Part shown: positions 8,213-17,755 of the stretch, piece by piece
How the letters are laid out: every line of letters starts with the position of its first letter
Position numbering within the stretch: the stretch's first letter is position 1
Assembly (NCBI GenBank): GCA_010672965.1
Contig: JAAHFN010000028.1
Span: 1 to 64,000, forward strand
DNA: 64,000 nt
Origin: Oscillatoria sp. SIO1A7
GTDB lineage: Bacteria; Cyanobacteriota; Cyanobacteriia; Cyanobacteriales; Laspinemataceae
Direction: 5' to 3'
Notes under the pieces: generated by a model
What the model was told of the DNA's origin: nothing
Database searches by the model: none
Seen by the model: the letters and a program-made list of their open reading frames with translations, nothing else
Made by a program: the position numbers and the translations under genes

Positions 8213-9019
8213 CTATCCCCCATGCCATTCAAACGCTGGCCAATCTTGCTCTCGGTAGTAATTCGTCATATCGTCAAACTTGCGCAGTTCTACTTTATGG
8301 ATTAAAAGTTCTTGAGGTTCTTCTTGCCAATGGCGATTAAAATCAGATAGTATGCTGCAAAGGCGCTCTCTATCAAGATTTGTTGGAATCTCGCCAAAAT
8401 AGCCGAGAGTAATGTGGCCGGTGAAATGATATTGTTGCTCGATGCCTAGAGCAATCAGATCTTGATTTTGATAGATGGCTCGACGCAACTGAACGAGGAG
8501 ATCGTAGGCATCTTCGCTCTTAGGGGACAAACAGACGCCGATAGAACGAGTCATTAAGCTCAGACCTAATACCTGAGCCCTAATAGGCTCCTGGGGTGAT
8601 AGGTTAGAACATTGCTCGAAACTTTGGCGAATACATTGCCGCAGTTTGCTATCGAACTGAGGATTTTCCTCTATAGCCTGGAGATAGCCAGCTTCCCAAA
8701 TCAAATCCGCCAAGGTTAAGTGAAAGCTTTCTGGTGGCAGGGGCACCAGCAAATTAGGGTCTAACATTCCCAAAAGCCTTGCTTGGCATTCCTGCAAGTC
8801 ATCGTAGAAAGCATTGTTTTGGGGGTCTTCTGCCGCCGGAGGGGAGATTGCCGAATAGCCTGGAAAGGGCACGGGCTTTCTCATCCCGTCGTCTTGGGGT
8901 TGAAATTTGGGAGAGGACTGGATATGTTGCACGCCAGAGAGATAGCTCTCTAGTAGGGTCAGACGCGCAACTCGGTTTATATAGATGTGGTAGCTGTCGT
9001 CCAATCTCGATCGCCTCAA
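8213..9019 (-). CDS. 2H phosphoesterase-like (DUF1868) protein
   Basis: The product is 268 aa. It shows the two H-x-T motifs of the 2H phosphoesterase fold, FHLTLADL at about 155 and GHITLGYF at about 218, which hold the paired catalytic histidines. The N-terminal GMRKPVPFPGYSAIS segment fits the DUF1868 branch. Family members hydrolyse cyclic phosphates or ligate 2'-5' RNA ends; the substrate here is unknown. The protein appears cytosolic. The first 40 residues are poorly conserved-looking, so the true start could be internal. The gene is divergent from holA, with a repeat-rich gap of about 520 bp containing family A copy 3. AATTCCC repeats lie at its 3' end. Confidence 0.75.
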   Translation of the reverse strand: MRRSRLDDSYHIYINRVARLTLLESYLSGVQHIQSSPKFQPQDDGMRKPVPFPGYSAISPPAAEDPQNNAFYDDLQECQARLLGMLDPNLLVPLPPESFHLTLADLIWEAGYLQAIEENPQFDSKLRQCIRQSFEQCSNLSPQEPIRAQVLGLSLMTRSIGVCLSPKSEDAYDLLVQLRRAIYQNQDLIALGIEQQYHFTGHITLGYFGEIPTNLDRERLCSILSDFNRHWQEEPQELLIHKVELRKFDDMTNYYREQDWPAFEWHGG

Positions 9020-9529
9020 ATGCTACAAGGGTTTAGCAGGAAGTCTGACATCATCTGGTCCTTTGCGAACTGCCAGCCATCCGCCTTTTGACACCAGCGA
9101 TATGACGCTTCATACTTCCTACCTTATACTTCTCACATATTGCATCATTCTCTATCGACTATCCAACAGGGCAGCCATAATGCCAAGGCGATCGCCCTGG
9201 CTTCCCGATACTCGGGAGTTAAATATTGACAGGACTTACGCATCGACTCAAGGACTGGGGGCGAACGCGCAAGAGCGTCTGCGCCCCTGAGAATCGCTCT
9301 TGGGATTGCCCCTACAAATACTAGATATGGACAGGCAAGCGTAAGTCCCGATCGATTAAAACTGACATTATGGGCCGAGATTCGCCGATGCAAGTCGCGA
9401 ACGCATATATCCGAATCATCCTAATCAATCGGGACAGTCCCAGTAAGTCTATTTTGAGGCAAGACACAAAAATCTATATATTGCGGTCGAGCTGGCAAAA
9501 TACGACAGAATGCATGAGTCCTATTTATT
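9020..9529. other. Divergent intergenic region with family A copy 3
   Basis: No gene is supported. The element at 9231-9348 is described separately. The remainder is unassigned. Any promoters for the divergent 2H phosphoesterase gene and holA must lie here, but no convincing -35/-10 pair stands out. Confidence 0.45.
9231..9348. mobile_element. Family A MITE-like element, copy 3
   Basis: The ends are AGGACTTACGCA and GCGTAAGTCC. The internal CCCCTACAAATACTAG shows that it lies in reverse orientation relative to copy 1. A central palindromic insert (AAGAGCGTCTGCGCCCCTGA) makes it longer than copies 1 and 2. No target duplication is recognisable. Confidence 0.75.
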
Positions 9530-9541
9530 ATGCAGGGGGTC

Positions 9542-10549
9542 ATGGGGATTTACCTCTACTGGGGCGAAGACGACTTTGCAATGGCTAGGGCGATTGGTGC
9601 CCTGCGCGAGCAAGTCTTGGATCCAGCCTGGGCTGCTTTTAATTTTGAGAAGATCTCTCCAGAGGACCCAGATGCAATCATGCGAGGATTCGATGGAGCA
9701 ATGACGCCGCCTTTTGGTGCCGGCGGCCGTTTGGTATGGCTGGTAAATACAACTATCTGCCAGCACTGTTCGGCAGAGGTATTGGCAGAGCTGGAACGCA
9801 CGTCAAAGGCGCTTCCAGAAAGTACGACGCTACTGCTGACCACCTCGAAAAAACCGGATTCTCGCCTCAAATCTACTAAGTTTCTGAAAAAGGCGGCGGA
9901 GGTAAAAGAGTTTTCGCCGATACCGCCCTGGCGGCACGAAGAACTGGTCTCTCGGGTGCGAGAGGCTGCAGATGAAGTGAGGGTGAGCCTCGCTCCTGCG
10001 GCGGTTGAACTTTTGGCAACTAGCGTGGGCAACGATACCCGATCGCTTTTTGGCGAGTTGGAAAAGTTACGCCTTTATGCCGCCGGTACTAGCAACAAGC
10101 CTCTGAGCGATCGCCAAGTCAGGGCATTGGTCACTTCTAGCGCTGCCAATAGCTTAGAGTTAGCAAGTGCTATTCTCCAAGGCAATACTGCTTTGGCATT
10201 GGGTTTGCTAGCGGATTTGACCGATCGCAACGAACCAGGGCTGAAAATTGTGGCAACTCTAACAGGCCAATTTAGAACCTGGCTGTGGGTAAAGCTAATG
10301 GTAGAAAGTGGGGAGCGAGACATTAAGGCGATCGCTCTAGCTGCTGACGTGGGCAATCCCAAACGCATTTATTTCCTGCGCAAAGATGTAGAGCATCTCT
10401 CCCTAGAGCAGCTCTTGCAAACTTTGCCCATACTTCTGGATTTAGAGGTTAGCCTCAAACGCGGTTCCCAAGAACTCTCTACCCTGCAAACTAAAATTAT
10501 AGAAGTTTGCTATTTGCTTGGGTCCCGTCGTCGCATAAGCTCTCGTTAA
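9542..10549 (+). CDS. holA: DNA polymerase III subunit delta
   Basis: HolA is the delta subunit of the clamp loader. It opens the beta sliding clamp so that it can be loaded on primed DNA. The product is 335 aa from ATG 9542 (MGIYLYWGEDDFAM), the usual N-terminus; an in-frame ATG at 9530 adds only four residues. Domain I (about 1-140) contains the degenerate nucleotide-binding start YWGEDDF. Domain II and the C-terminal collar helices follow, with VRALVTSSAANSLELASAI and the helical GLLADLTDRNEPGLKIVATL stretch typical of the family. A G-rich segment precedes the 9542 start. The gene appears monocistronic. Confidence 0.9.
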   Translation: MGIYLYWGEDDFAMARAIGALREQVLDPAWAAFNFEKISPEDPDAIMRGFDGAMTPPFGAGGRLVWLVNTTICQHCSAEVLAELERTSKALPESTTLLLTTSKKPDSRLKSTKFLKKAAEVKEFSPIPPWRHEELVSRVREAADEVRVSLAPAAVELLATSVGNDTRSLFGELEKLRLYAAGTSNKPLSDRQVRALVTSSAANSLELASAILQGNTALALGLLADLTDRNEPGLKIVATLTGQFRTWLWVKLMVESGERDIKAIALAADVGNPKRIYFLRKDVEHLSLEQLLQTLPILLDLEVSLKRGSQELSTLQTKIIEVCYLLGSRRRISSR

Positions 10550-11279
10550 GGTTTGTCTGGAACAAGCAGATCCTAAAATAACTCTAGTAAATACAGAACG
10601 AGTTTTGGCCAAACTGTTCTATATATAAACTAATGGATTGGCAAGTTATTTTCAACTTTTGCAATATTTTAATTTTGATAGATCGTTGCGAACATTAGAT
10701 ATTTTTCTCATCGCAATTATATGTAAAATATTGAGGTTTAAATGTTTTATAGCTTTCAGCAGTCAGCTTTCAGCAGTCAGCCGGGAAACATATTGCCGAT
10801 TATAGCTTTGGCGACCGTTCGAGTTGTCCTGACTTCAATGCGTAGTGTTTTACTTGGCCTATAGGCATACCCGTTATCTCTATCGCTCAATCTAAGACGA
10901 ACTAAGATCGACAAATATTATTAAATCCGTTTAGTAGCCCTATCTTCCTGTAGGACGGGCGTCCCGCCTGTCCCACCCGATCTAGCGGATAGGCACGACG
11001 CCTGTCCTACGGTCGGTGCCAAATTGTGTGGGTATTTAAGCGGATTTGATATATAGGGAGCATCTTAATTTTTACGGCCTTAAGCAACTTTTATTAGCTA
11101 CAATAGCAGTTTTTTTTGTAACCTATGGCAAAATATGGCTGGCTCTAACAAGCGATCTTGTAGTAGAGCGATGTTGTAGATTTTCGAGCCCGACTCAAGC
11201 GGAAATAAAAATAATGCTCCCCAAGCATAAGTCCTATTGTCTGGAACTGTAATAATTTAATTATTGGTAGGAAGAGGTT
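10550..11279. other. Intergenic region with degenerate elements
   Basis: The region holds a degenerate family B element (about 10746-10855, with TTTCAGCAGTCAGC units and a GCGTAGTGTTTTAC end) and a family F copy (about 10916-11054). An AT-rich segment follows, bounded by GGGAGCATCTT (about 11057) and AATGCTCCCC (about 11213). A 68-codon ORF inside the last segment has no supporting features. A GGAAGAGG ribosome-binding site for the DUF4168 gene lies just before 11280. Confidence 0.55.
10916..11054. repeat. Family F element (degenerate ends)
   Basis: The left end (TATTATTAAATCCGTTTA) and right end (TTTAAGCGGATTTGATAT) are imperfect inverted repeats. They enclose the palindromic GTAGGACGGGCGTCCCGCCT core, which also occurs near 23982 and, inverted, near 46095. 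No ORF is present. Confidence 0.65.
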
Positions 11280-11762
11280 ATGACGATCGCAAATAACTCC
11301 CGACTGACTTTGAAAAAAATGCTCTGGCGATCGCTCCTGGCTGGGGCAATATCGGTTCTGGGCGTGCTAGCGGGAGTGACGCCAAATTTAGAAGGGCGAT
11401 CTCTATTTATAGAAAACAATTGTGCTTATGCTCAAAGCATTATTACCGATGAAGAGATTGCCAACTACGCTCAGTCCGTTCTCGAAATCGAGCCTTTGCG
11501 CCAACAGCTCTACAACGAAATAAAAAAAATAGTTGGCACTCCTCCTCCAGTTGTCTGCAACGATCCCAGCACGTCCGATCTATTAACAGGAGATGCCCGC
11601 GATATTGCCGATAGTTATTGCGAGGAATCTAAAGCAATAGTCGAAAAGAATGAATTAAGTATCCGCAGATTTAACGAAATAACTGAGACTATGGAAAACA
11701 ATCCCGATATCCAGCTTCGCATTGTGCAAGAGATAATGCGCAAACAAGAAATTATGAATTGA
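11280..11762 (+). CDS. Secreted DUF4168 protein (copy 1)
   Basis: The product is 160 aa. The N-terminus has a positive region, a hydrophobic core (about 20-40) and a probable signal cleavage near AYAQS (about 50). The mature part begins with SIITDEEIANYAQSVLEIEP, the DUF4168 signature, then helical sequence with two cysteines (VVCNDP and DSYCEES). It is likely periplasmic or envelope-associated; no enzymatic function is known for the family. A GGAAGAGG ribosome-binding site precedes the ATG. A paralogue of the same architecture lies 470 bp downstream (12231-12737) with the cysteines in the same places, so the pair arose by duplication and may form a disulfide in each protein. Confidence 0.8.
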   Translation: MTIANNSRLTLKKMLWRSLLAGAISVLGVLAGVTPNLEGRSLFIENNCAYAQSIITDEEIANYAQSVLEIEPLRQQLYNEIKKIVGTPPPVVCNDPSTSDLLTGDARDIADSYCEESKAIVEKNELSIRRFNEITETMENNPDIQLRIVQEIMRKQEIMN

Positions 11763-12230
11763 AAAAGCAAGCCTATTTATATAAATAAATATACTAGGTA
11801 AGCTAACTCTCCTGCGGACAGCCGTAGGGGCGAATGCCATATATGCCATATGCCCATCCAAAGGCAGGCTCCGCCTTTCATGTCGCGACAGCGACATGAA
11901 ACGATATATATTGGCATAATTGAGATGCTATCGGGCAGAGAAGCGTATTATAAGTTAGCAATTAGCAATAAAAAGTAACTTTAAGGAGATAAGCTCTAAT
12001 TGCCCCGAAATTTCCCATCTCCTTAATATGAGACAGATGGGAAAAATAATGCTAGGATTCAGCACATAGTTTTATGATGATTCTGGAGACAGGGGCTTAA
12101 TCTTTATCCTGAGTCCAAAATTAAAACGGGAGCTGCTCGGGTGCTGCCAAAGCGAGCGAAAGCCGGGGGTGCGGCTCAATGGACAAGCTTATCTCTCTTT
12201 GTATATATTATTTTATTCTGACAAACCGCA
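11763..12230. other. Intergenic region between the DUF4168 paralogues
   Basis: A perfect palindrome (TTCATGTCGC, 4-base loop GACA, GCGACATGAA) lies at about 11878-11901. No gene or recognised element fills the rest. Confidence 0.5.
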
Positions 12231-12737
12231 ATGATTGTAAAATATTCCGGTCTTCGTGCCAAATTATCGCACTTACTATTTGCTAGCTTGCTAACCCTGC
12301 CTTGGCTGCTAGGGGGAGTAGTACCTAGCCTGGGAAGGCGATCGCCAACTGGAACGAGTTCTGTGGCAATTGCCCAATCTCTCAGCGATGAAGAGGTTCG
12401 CCAATTCGCCCAGTCTCTATGGGACATAGAGCAGTTGCGCCTGCAAGTATATGATGCTATCAAAAAAGAGTTTGGCAATATTCCCGCCATAGATTGCAGC
12501 GATTCTAATAGCGTTGACGGATTAGAGCCAGAAATTCGCGAGCTAGCTGTCTGTTTCTGCAATGAGTCAAAAAAAATAGTTTTAGAGGATAATCAATTAA
12601 CAATTTCTCAATTCAATACTTTTAAAAAGACATACGAAGAAGAACCAGCAGTGCAAGCGCTGGTTGACGCTCAATTAACATCTATCCAACAAGAAGATAG
12701 CGGCGATACTGCTAATGCTAACCGATGCGTACAGTAG
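12231..12737 (+). CDS. Secreted DUF4168 protein (copy 2)
   Basis: The product is 168 aa. A hydrophobic segment at about 15-30 and a putative cleavage near AIAQS (about 48) precede SLSDEEVRQFAQSLWDIEQL, which aligns with the DUF4168 signature of copy 1. The mature region has cysteines at AIDCSD and a CFC pair (LAVCFCNES), plus one near the C-terminus (NRCVQ). Copy 1 has only two, so extra disulfides are possible here. It is probably exported. The role is unknown. The paralogous pair is separated by 470 bp without a recognisable terminator. Confidence 0.78.
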   Translation: MIVKYSGLRAKLSHLLFASLLTLPWLLGGVVPSLGRRSPTGTSSVAIAQSLSDEEVRQFAQSLWDIEQLRLQVYDAIKKEFGNIPAIDCSDSNSVDGLEPEIRELAVCFCNESKKIVLEDNQLTISQFNTFKKTYEEEPAVQALVDAQLTSIQQEDSGDTANANRCVQ

Positions 12738-13134
12738 AAGCTAAGCCTATAGCTTGATTTTAGAATGAAAATAATACAAATTTTTAAAACAGAAAATCGT
12801 CTGGCAATATGGCCGGATATATTGGGGATCGTCTAAAAAATAGATTATCTAAAGTAACATCCAAGGTAACGCCGCTAAGGATGGCTGCATCCAGTTCTGT
12901 TAACGCACCTGGATGGCGGCGTTACAAATAATAGGTTATCTATTGGCCAATAGATGCTCCCTCTCCCTATATTGGAGAATTTTGGAGAAAGGCGATCGCG
13001 CTGTCTGTTGTTATTGTTACCGCCGAGCCAGCCCAATCTGCCCATCTAGCAAAATAAAATCTAAAAACATGTTAAAAATAGTCAAGGGTAATCGAGACAG
13101 ACAAGAGTGACATTATTGGTGTGGAGGTAGAATT
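12738..13134. other. Intergenic region before the histidine kinase
   Basis: Two segments of an imperfect inverted repeat are visible (GTAACGCCGC at about 12867 against GCGGCGTTAC at about 12917). A 65-codon ORF (12913-13110) has no supporting features. The kinase ribosome-binding site GGAGG lies at 13123-13127. Confidence 0.45.
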
Positions 13135-15297
13135 TTGCTAAGACCTCTAAAGAACAACTTCGACTGGAAGGAAGTTAAGGGAACTAAGGCGATCGCAACT
13201 TTCTCTCAATGTTTGAAGTTGCTAGGGAAGGATGAATTGAGATCTCCTCGTTATCTTCCCGCATGGCTCAGCGCGATCGCTGGCTTGGGATTATCTGCTG
13301 CTGCCGCTGCGATGGTCTGGAAATGGGAGGCAGCTTCGACCCAGAAGCAGTTTCCCCAACAAGCGAACAATATAACATTAGCTTTGCAGAGGAATATAGA
13401 CCAATACCTACAAGCCACCGAGGCTCTTAGAGCCTTATATGACGCTTCCGATTGGGTCGATTCGTTGGAGTTTGCCAAATTTTCCCAAGCGTTTCTGACT
13501 CGCTATTCTGGAATTGCAGGGATAGGATGGGCCGAGAGAGTTCTAGACTATCAGCGACTTACCTACGAACAAGCAATGCAAGCAGAGGGGTTTGCCGATT
13601 TTAGGATTCGTAACGGACCCCCTAGATACAGCAATGCTATTCCAGCAAATGAGGGTGACTCTCCAGAATTTTTAATCGCCTCCGATCGAGAAGAATATTT
13701 TCCCACGACCTACATAGAGCCATTGAATAGGCTGGGCTGGCTACTCGGCACAGACCACAGCACCGATCCAGAAAACCGGTTTTTTTTAGAAAAAGCAAGA
13801 GATACCGGCTCCCTAGCGGCTAGTTCTCGGCTATCCATCGGCAAGAAAAAGGCTCCTGGGTTCATTATCTACCAACCCGTATATCGCAAATGGGTGCCCT
13901 TGGATACTGTTGCCGACCGCCGCCAGTATTTTGAAGGAGTAGTTTACGCAATTTATGAGATTCAAGAACTGGTCAAAACCTCTATTCTCAGTCTGAGTCT
14001 GGATAAGTTGGACTTTAATCTCTACGAGATGTCGGCAGAAGAACTAAATTATTCTCTTGTTCGAGGAAAGGCTATCTCTGGCGATCGCTTATTAATTTTT
14101 TATAACTCCGCTACCCAAAAATTAGGCATAGACCCCGATGGAGCCAAAACCCTGGATGCAAATATTGATATAGAAACAACAAAAAGCTCTTGTTCCTACA
14201 GTGGCAATCGACTTTTCTGCATCCGTTCCTTACAAATAGCCGATCGCCAGTGGTCTCTTTTAATTCTCCCAGTACCGGACTTTGCAGAAGCTCACTGGAA
14301 AGCTGCTGCCACCCTAACAATTGGTTTGCTCTCTACTAGCCTCCTAGCAATTTACCTATGGATGTCCATTCGGCGCAGCGTTCAGACAGAAACTTTAGTA
14401 GCAGCATTACAAGAAAGTAACGGCGAACTCGAAGAAGCTCTATCTCAGTTACAACAAACCCAATTACAACTGATTCAGAGCGAAAAAATGTCTAGCTTGG
14501 GACAGTTAGTAGCAGGGGTAACCCATGAAATTAACAATCCCGTTAGCTTTATATACGGCAATATCTCCCATGCCTTAGATTATGCAGATAATCTCCTAGA
14601 ACTTTTGCAGCTCTATGCCTTGCATTATCCAGACCCCCATCCCGAAATTAAGGCTGAGGCTGAAGCAATTGATGTCGATTTCGTTTTGCAAGACTTTCCC
14701 AAGATGATGTCTTCGATGAAAATGGGAGCCGAACGCATCAAAGAAATTGTGGAATCTTTGCGCAACTTCTCCCGGCTGGATGAATCGGGTCTCAAAATCG
14801 TTAATATTCACGAAGGTATAGAAAGTACCCTGCTTATTTTACAAAATCAATTTAATGAACAAGGAAGGCGTCCTCCTATTAAGGTGATTAAAGACTATAG
14901 CCAATTGCCTAAAATAGAGAGCTATCCCAGACAGCTCAATCAGGTTTTTATGAATATTATTAGTAATGCGATAGATGCTCTCAAAGAGGGAGAGGGCGCA
15001 TCTTCTTCTATGCCGGAAATTAGGATTAAGACGGAAATGCCGAACTCCAATCGAGTTACGATTAGGATTTCCGACAATGGCCCTGGCATGACCGATGAAG
15101 TAAAGCAAAAAATATTTAACCCCTTCTTTACAACCAAACCCGTTGGCCAAGGTACTGGTATGGGTCTTTCAATCAGCTACCAGATTATTACAGTAAGGCA
15201 TAGAGGCAGACTTGATTGTATTTCAGAAGAGGGTAAAGGAACTGAGTTTTTGATTCAAATTCCCACGACCCAAACCCATAATTCAGTAATAATATAG
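13135..15297 (+). CDS. CHASE-domain sensor histidine kinase
   Basis: The product is 720 aa. Membrane segment 1 lies at about 42-64. A periplasmic CHASE sensor domain (about 80-280) contains ALQRNIDQYLQATEALRALY and SGIAGIGWAERV. Membrane segment 2 lies at about 390-412, then a coiled linker. The HisKA H-box is GQLVAGVTHEINNPVSF, with the phosphorylated His at about 464. The ATPase has an N-box (VFMNIISNAIDAL), G1 (ISDNGPGM), F-box (FNPFFTTKPVGQGTG) and G2 (GTGMGLSIS). All catalytic blocks are present. The start is TTG at 13135, chosen because GGAGG sits 7 bases before it and the frame fits. The protein would sense a small extracellular ligand and phosphorylate a response regulator; none is adjacent, so this is an orphan kinase. 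Confidence 0.9.
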   Translation: MLRPLKNNFDWKEVKGTKAIATFSQCLKLLGKDELRSPRYLPAWLSAIAGLGLSAAAAAMVWKWEAASTQKQFPQQANNITLALQRNIDQYLQATEALRALYDASDWVDSLEFAKFSQAFLTRYSGIAGIGWAERVLDYQRLTYEQAMQAEGFADFRIRNGPPRYSNAIPANEGDSPEFLIASDREEYFPTTYIEPLNRLGWLLGTDHSTDPENRFFLEKARDTGSLAASSRLSIGKKKAPGFIIYQPVYRKWVPLDTVADRRQYFEGVVYAIYEIQELVKTSILSLSLDKLDFNLYEMSAEELNYSLVRGKAISGDRLLIFYNSATQKLGIDPDGAKTLDANIDIETTKSSCSYSGNRLFCIRSLQIADRQWSLLILPVPDFAEAHWKAAATLTIGLLSTSLLAIYLWMSIRRSVQTETLVAALQESNGELEEALSQLQQTQLQLIQSEKMSSLGQLVAGVTHEINNPVSFIYGNISHALDYADNLLELLQLYALHYPDPHPEIKAEAEAIDVDFVLQDFPKMMSSMKMGAERIKEIVESLRNFSRLDESGLKIVNIHEGIESTLLILQNQFNEQGRRPPIKVIKDYSQLPKIESYPRQLNQVFMNIISNAIDALKEGEGASSSMPEIRIKTEMPNSNRVTIRISDNGPGMTDEVKQKIFNPFFTTKPVGQGTGMGLSISYQIITVRHRGRLDCISEEGKGTEFLIQIPTTQTHNSVII

Positions 15298-15360
15298 ATA
15301 ATAGCGATCGCGCTTTGTTCTTAGATTCTTAGTTACTTAGCGCTAGTTGCTTAGGTTTCA

Positions 15361-15515
15361 GCTAGGGTCTTGATTCTGAAGCTTTTTCACCACATTTTTG
15401 ACATCCGGGTATCGTGACGTTCGAGACCATAAACCTCCGTTACCGTAGGGCTTTCCAGCTCCCGAAAGCGGTCGGTAAATAGTATGAAGTTTCCCCACAC
15501 CCCACACCCTAGGTT
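15361..15515. repeat. Family I dispersed element, inverted copy
   Basis: Read on the minus strand it contains GGGGAAACTTCATACTATTT, a GACCGCTTTCGGGAG hairpin and a GTGTGGGG end. Related sequences in plus orientation occur at 26094-26255 and 41206-41375. Non-coding. Confidence 0.55.
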
Positions 15516-15519
15516 TCAG

Positions 15520-16029
15520 CTAGTGGTGAGAGTCCCCAGTTAAACCAGAACGCGGGCATTGCCAATCCTCTGATAGGGAGGAAGGCCAACCCTCTTGCAA
15601 TGCCTCGGGACAAATAGCATGAATGGTTAATTGACAGTCGAGTAAATCGTATGAAGCACTATTGGCTTGCTTTTGGCCAACTTCTAAAACTAAGTCATTG
15701 ACAAATTCAATAGTTTGGTGGCAGCGAACGCAGACCAAATGGTGGTGCGGCGGAGACAGTTGATTTATTTCATAATGTTTGTGTCCTTCCGCTAGTTCCA
15801 GTTCTCGTAAAATACCCATTTGCGACATTAATTTCACAGTTCGATAGATTGTAGCGAGGCTAATTACTTCTCCTTGGCGCTGGACTAATTCATAGAGATC
15901 TTCGGCGCTCAGATGTTTTCCTTTGGGAAGCGTTTGAAAAATATTAAGAATAGTCTCTCGCTGTGGCGTGAGACGAAACCCATGCTTTTTAAGCGCGGCT
16001 CTCAATAAAATTTCGGTGTAAGATGCCAT
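15520..16029 (-). CDS. Fur-family transcriptional regulator (FurA-like)
   Basis: Fur-family proteins are dimeric metal-sensing repressors. The product is 169 aa. The winged helix occupies about 10-85 ([37 protein letters not shown]). The metal/dimer domain has [25 protein letters not shown] and [13 protein letters not shown]. The sequence is closest in appearance to cyanobacterial FurA, the ferric uptake regulator. Oddly, FurA normally ends its structural-zinc site with CPxC; here the first CxxC (CVRC) is intact, but the second reads CPEA and an unusual Ser/Gly-rich tail follows. The structural zinc may be lost or differently bound. The start is ATG 16029. Seven GGGAATT units lie directly upstream where a promoter would be expected. 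Confidence 0.85.
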   Translation of the reverse strand: MASYTEILLRAALKKHGFRLTPQRETILNIFQTLPKGKHLSAEDLYELVQRQGEVISLATIYRTVKLMSQMGILRELELAEGHKHYEINQLSPPHHHLVCVRCHQTIEFVNDLVLEVGQKQANSASYDLLDCQLTIHAICPEALQEGWPSSLSEDWQCPRSGLTGDSHH

Positions 16030-17009
16030 GTATGTAGGGAATTGGGAATTGGGAATTGGGAATTGGGAATTGGGAATTGGGAATTTTTCTCCCTTGCTTT
16101 GCCGTCTTCGCCGTAGGACATCTGTCCCGGCCTGTCCCCGCCTGTCCGGGGTCCGGGTACAGATGGGACGCCTGTCCTGGGAGTTGGGCCAATTTATTTC
16201 TTGGAATCGCCTAACCGTGCCATTTCGCAGTACGAGCAGTATGTCTGTTTAGCAGTATAAGATTATTGAGAATAAATATCAATATATAAAGGCAGAAAAA
16301 GACAATAAAATTTTTCCCTATGCGGCCCGCGATCGCGCCCGCAATCGGTCGTATCTTGCTGGGACAAGGGTTTTGCTCTTTTGCTTTAGGGCTGAGTCTG
16401 CCCCGCACCTAGGACTGAGGCGGCTGAGGCCAAAAGGCTCTCGACTAACTGGCGATCGCCAATGCCTGAAAACTTAAAAGTATTTTGCAATAAGGGACTT
16501 GCGCGGAAATAAAGTACCAGTCCCTAAGCATTCCACCGTTCGGGCGCTCGCGGAGTCGAAGCCCTTCTATAGGGGCAAACGGCCATTCGTCCATTCGGGC
16601 GATCGCCCGTTTGCCCGGTCGTCTGCGGCCGTTCGCCCGAGCGTCTGGCTGTCTGACTTGTCAGACAGGCGGCAATCTCTGAGCCTCCAGGGGATGGGTC
16701 GCGGATGTAACAGACGGGTCGAGGAACTAGCGACTATTTTTTTGGGAATAGCGATCGCCCTGTTGCAGAGAAACCGGCGGAGCAGAGAAACCCGGTTTTG
16801 CAGGAAAAACCGGGTTTGTGAACCCCTGATTTAATTGGTGGGTCGAAAGGAGCGATCGCGCCAGTTGCAGAGAAACCGGCGTAGCAGAGAAACCCAATCC
16901 GACTTTAGGTTGATTTGACAAAGACTAAAATGCGATCGCGTAGAGAGCGTTATAGCGATAGAGGGCAGTCCCTGCTTGCGTTCTATCGACCGGGTAGGAA
17001 CCGCCTTAC
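16030..17009. other. Repeat-rich region without recognisable genes
   Basis: GGGAATT 7-mers fill about 16037-16085. A GTCCCGG/CCTGTCC palindromic cluster lies at about 16110-16180. AGAGAAACCGGCG units with CCCGGTTT partners occur at about 16768-16820 and 16863-16895; the same unit recurs near 18033. Many ORFs cross this region on both strands, none with ribosome-binding site, motif or coherent composition. Confidence 0.5.
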
Positions 17010-17018
17010 TGCTATAAT
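17010..17018 (+). promoter_or_regulatory. Extended -10 promoter for the small TTG-start gene
   Basis: TGC followed by TATAAT at 17013-17018 forms an extended -10 element; no good -35 is visible. It lies about 35 bp before the TTG-start ORF and on the same strand. Confidence 0.45.
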
Positions 17019-17053
17019 TCATCACTGGAATCTAAAAAAAGCAAGGAGGTCCG

Positions 17054-17230
17054 TTGCCCACAAAGAAAAAGAATTTCTCCCAAGGAAAACCCACCCGCTG
17101 CCACGATCTACTGCACGATCGGCCGGGTTTTGGGTTGGGCTATCTGAGCAGCCGGGCTAGCTATTGGAGTATGCCACTAGACTATTTTGCCCATAGTCCA
17201 GGGCTTACTCCGTGCCAGTCCGGTTTTTAA
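17054..17230 (+). CDS. Possible small protein gene (58 aa)
   Basis: I do not recognise this protein. A TTG at 17054 follows AAGGAGG (17043-17049) by four bases and opens a 58-codon frame ending at 17230. The product starts basic (MPTKKKNFSQGK), has two cysteines (RCHDLLHD and LTPCQSGF), and is rich in Gly, Ser and aromatic residues, with no membrane segment. Support for a gene comes from context: an extended -10 promoter about 35 bp upstream, a strong ribosome-binding site, and a rho-independent terminator 80 bp after the stop. The transcript could instead be a small RNA, with the frame fortuitous. Confidence 0.4.
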   Translation: MPTKKKNFSQGKPTRCHDLLHDRPGFGLGYLSSRASYWSMPLDYFAHSPGLTPCQSGF

Positions 17231-17305
17231 GGGAGAAGTTTCTTTTCTTTGAGTGAGAAGGCCTCCCTGCTAGGCTTGACTTTTTTTTCACTTACAAAGG
17301 GTCGC

Positions 17306-17336
17306 GGCTAGCCGTGGCCCCTTTTTTGTGCCCCTC
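17306..17336 (+). terminator. Rho-independent terminator
   Basis: GGGTCGCGGC and GCCGTGGCCC form a GC-rich stem around a TA loop, followed by CCTTTTTTG. It would end the transcript of the 17054 small gene. Confidence 0.75.
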
Positions 17337-17749
17337 TACAGGAGCTATGAAACTATAGTAGCAGTGCTTTGCTCGAACGTCAACACTAAATGCAAAAAAT
17401 TTTTTTGCACTTCTGCACCTCTCGCAAAACCGCCACTTTCGTATAGCCTAATTTTACAGCCTCGGTAGCCATTACTGGATCCTCCGCCAAGAGATTGTAG
17501 CTCCACCACAAATATTCGCCGCTGTGCGGAATTCTCTCATTCACGGAATTCTCTCATTCACGGAATTCTCTCATTCAAAATTCCTTTGCAGCCGAGGTTG
17601 GGTTGAACTGTTGACGTTGGCGTTGGCGCAAAGAATGTAAAGGCGACAGCAACAAGAGAGACAATCCCGTTGCTTAAAGGTAAAGTTATTATACAGGGAT
17701 GCGCGGGCCCCAGACGGCTATGCAACCCAGGGCCCGCGCATCCCAATAC
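17337..17749. repeat. 17-bp tandem repeat and a 15-bp stem palindrome
   Basis: GGAATTCTCTCATTCAC is repeated three times in tandem from 17528 to about 17578. A perfect 15-bp inverted repeat (GGGATGCGCGGGCCC at 17696-17710, GGGCCCGCGCATCCC at 17730-17744) lies just before family A copy 4. No gene is seen. Confidence 0.7.
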
Positions 17750-17755
17750 AATACA

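Noticed and set aside
11046-11252. 68-aa ORF
   Set aside because: Its start lies in a repeat end, with no ribosome-binding site or family features.
16211-17025. Several ORFs of 60-110 aa on both strands
   Set aside because: They run through palindromic repeats and HIP1 clusters and overlap one another; none has motif, ribosome-binding site or coherent composition.
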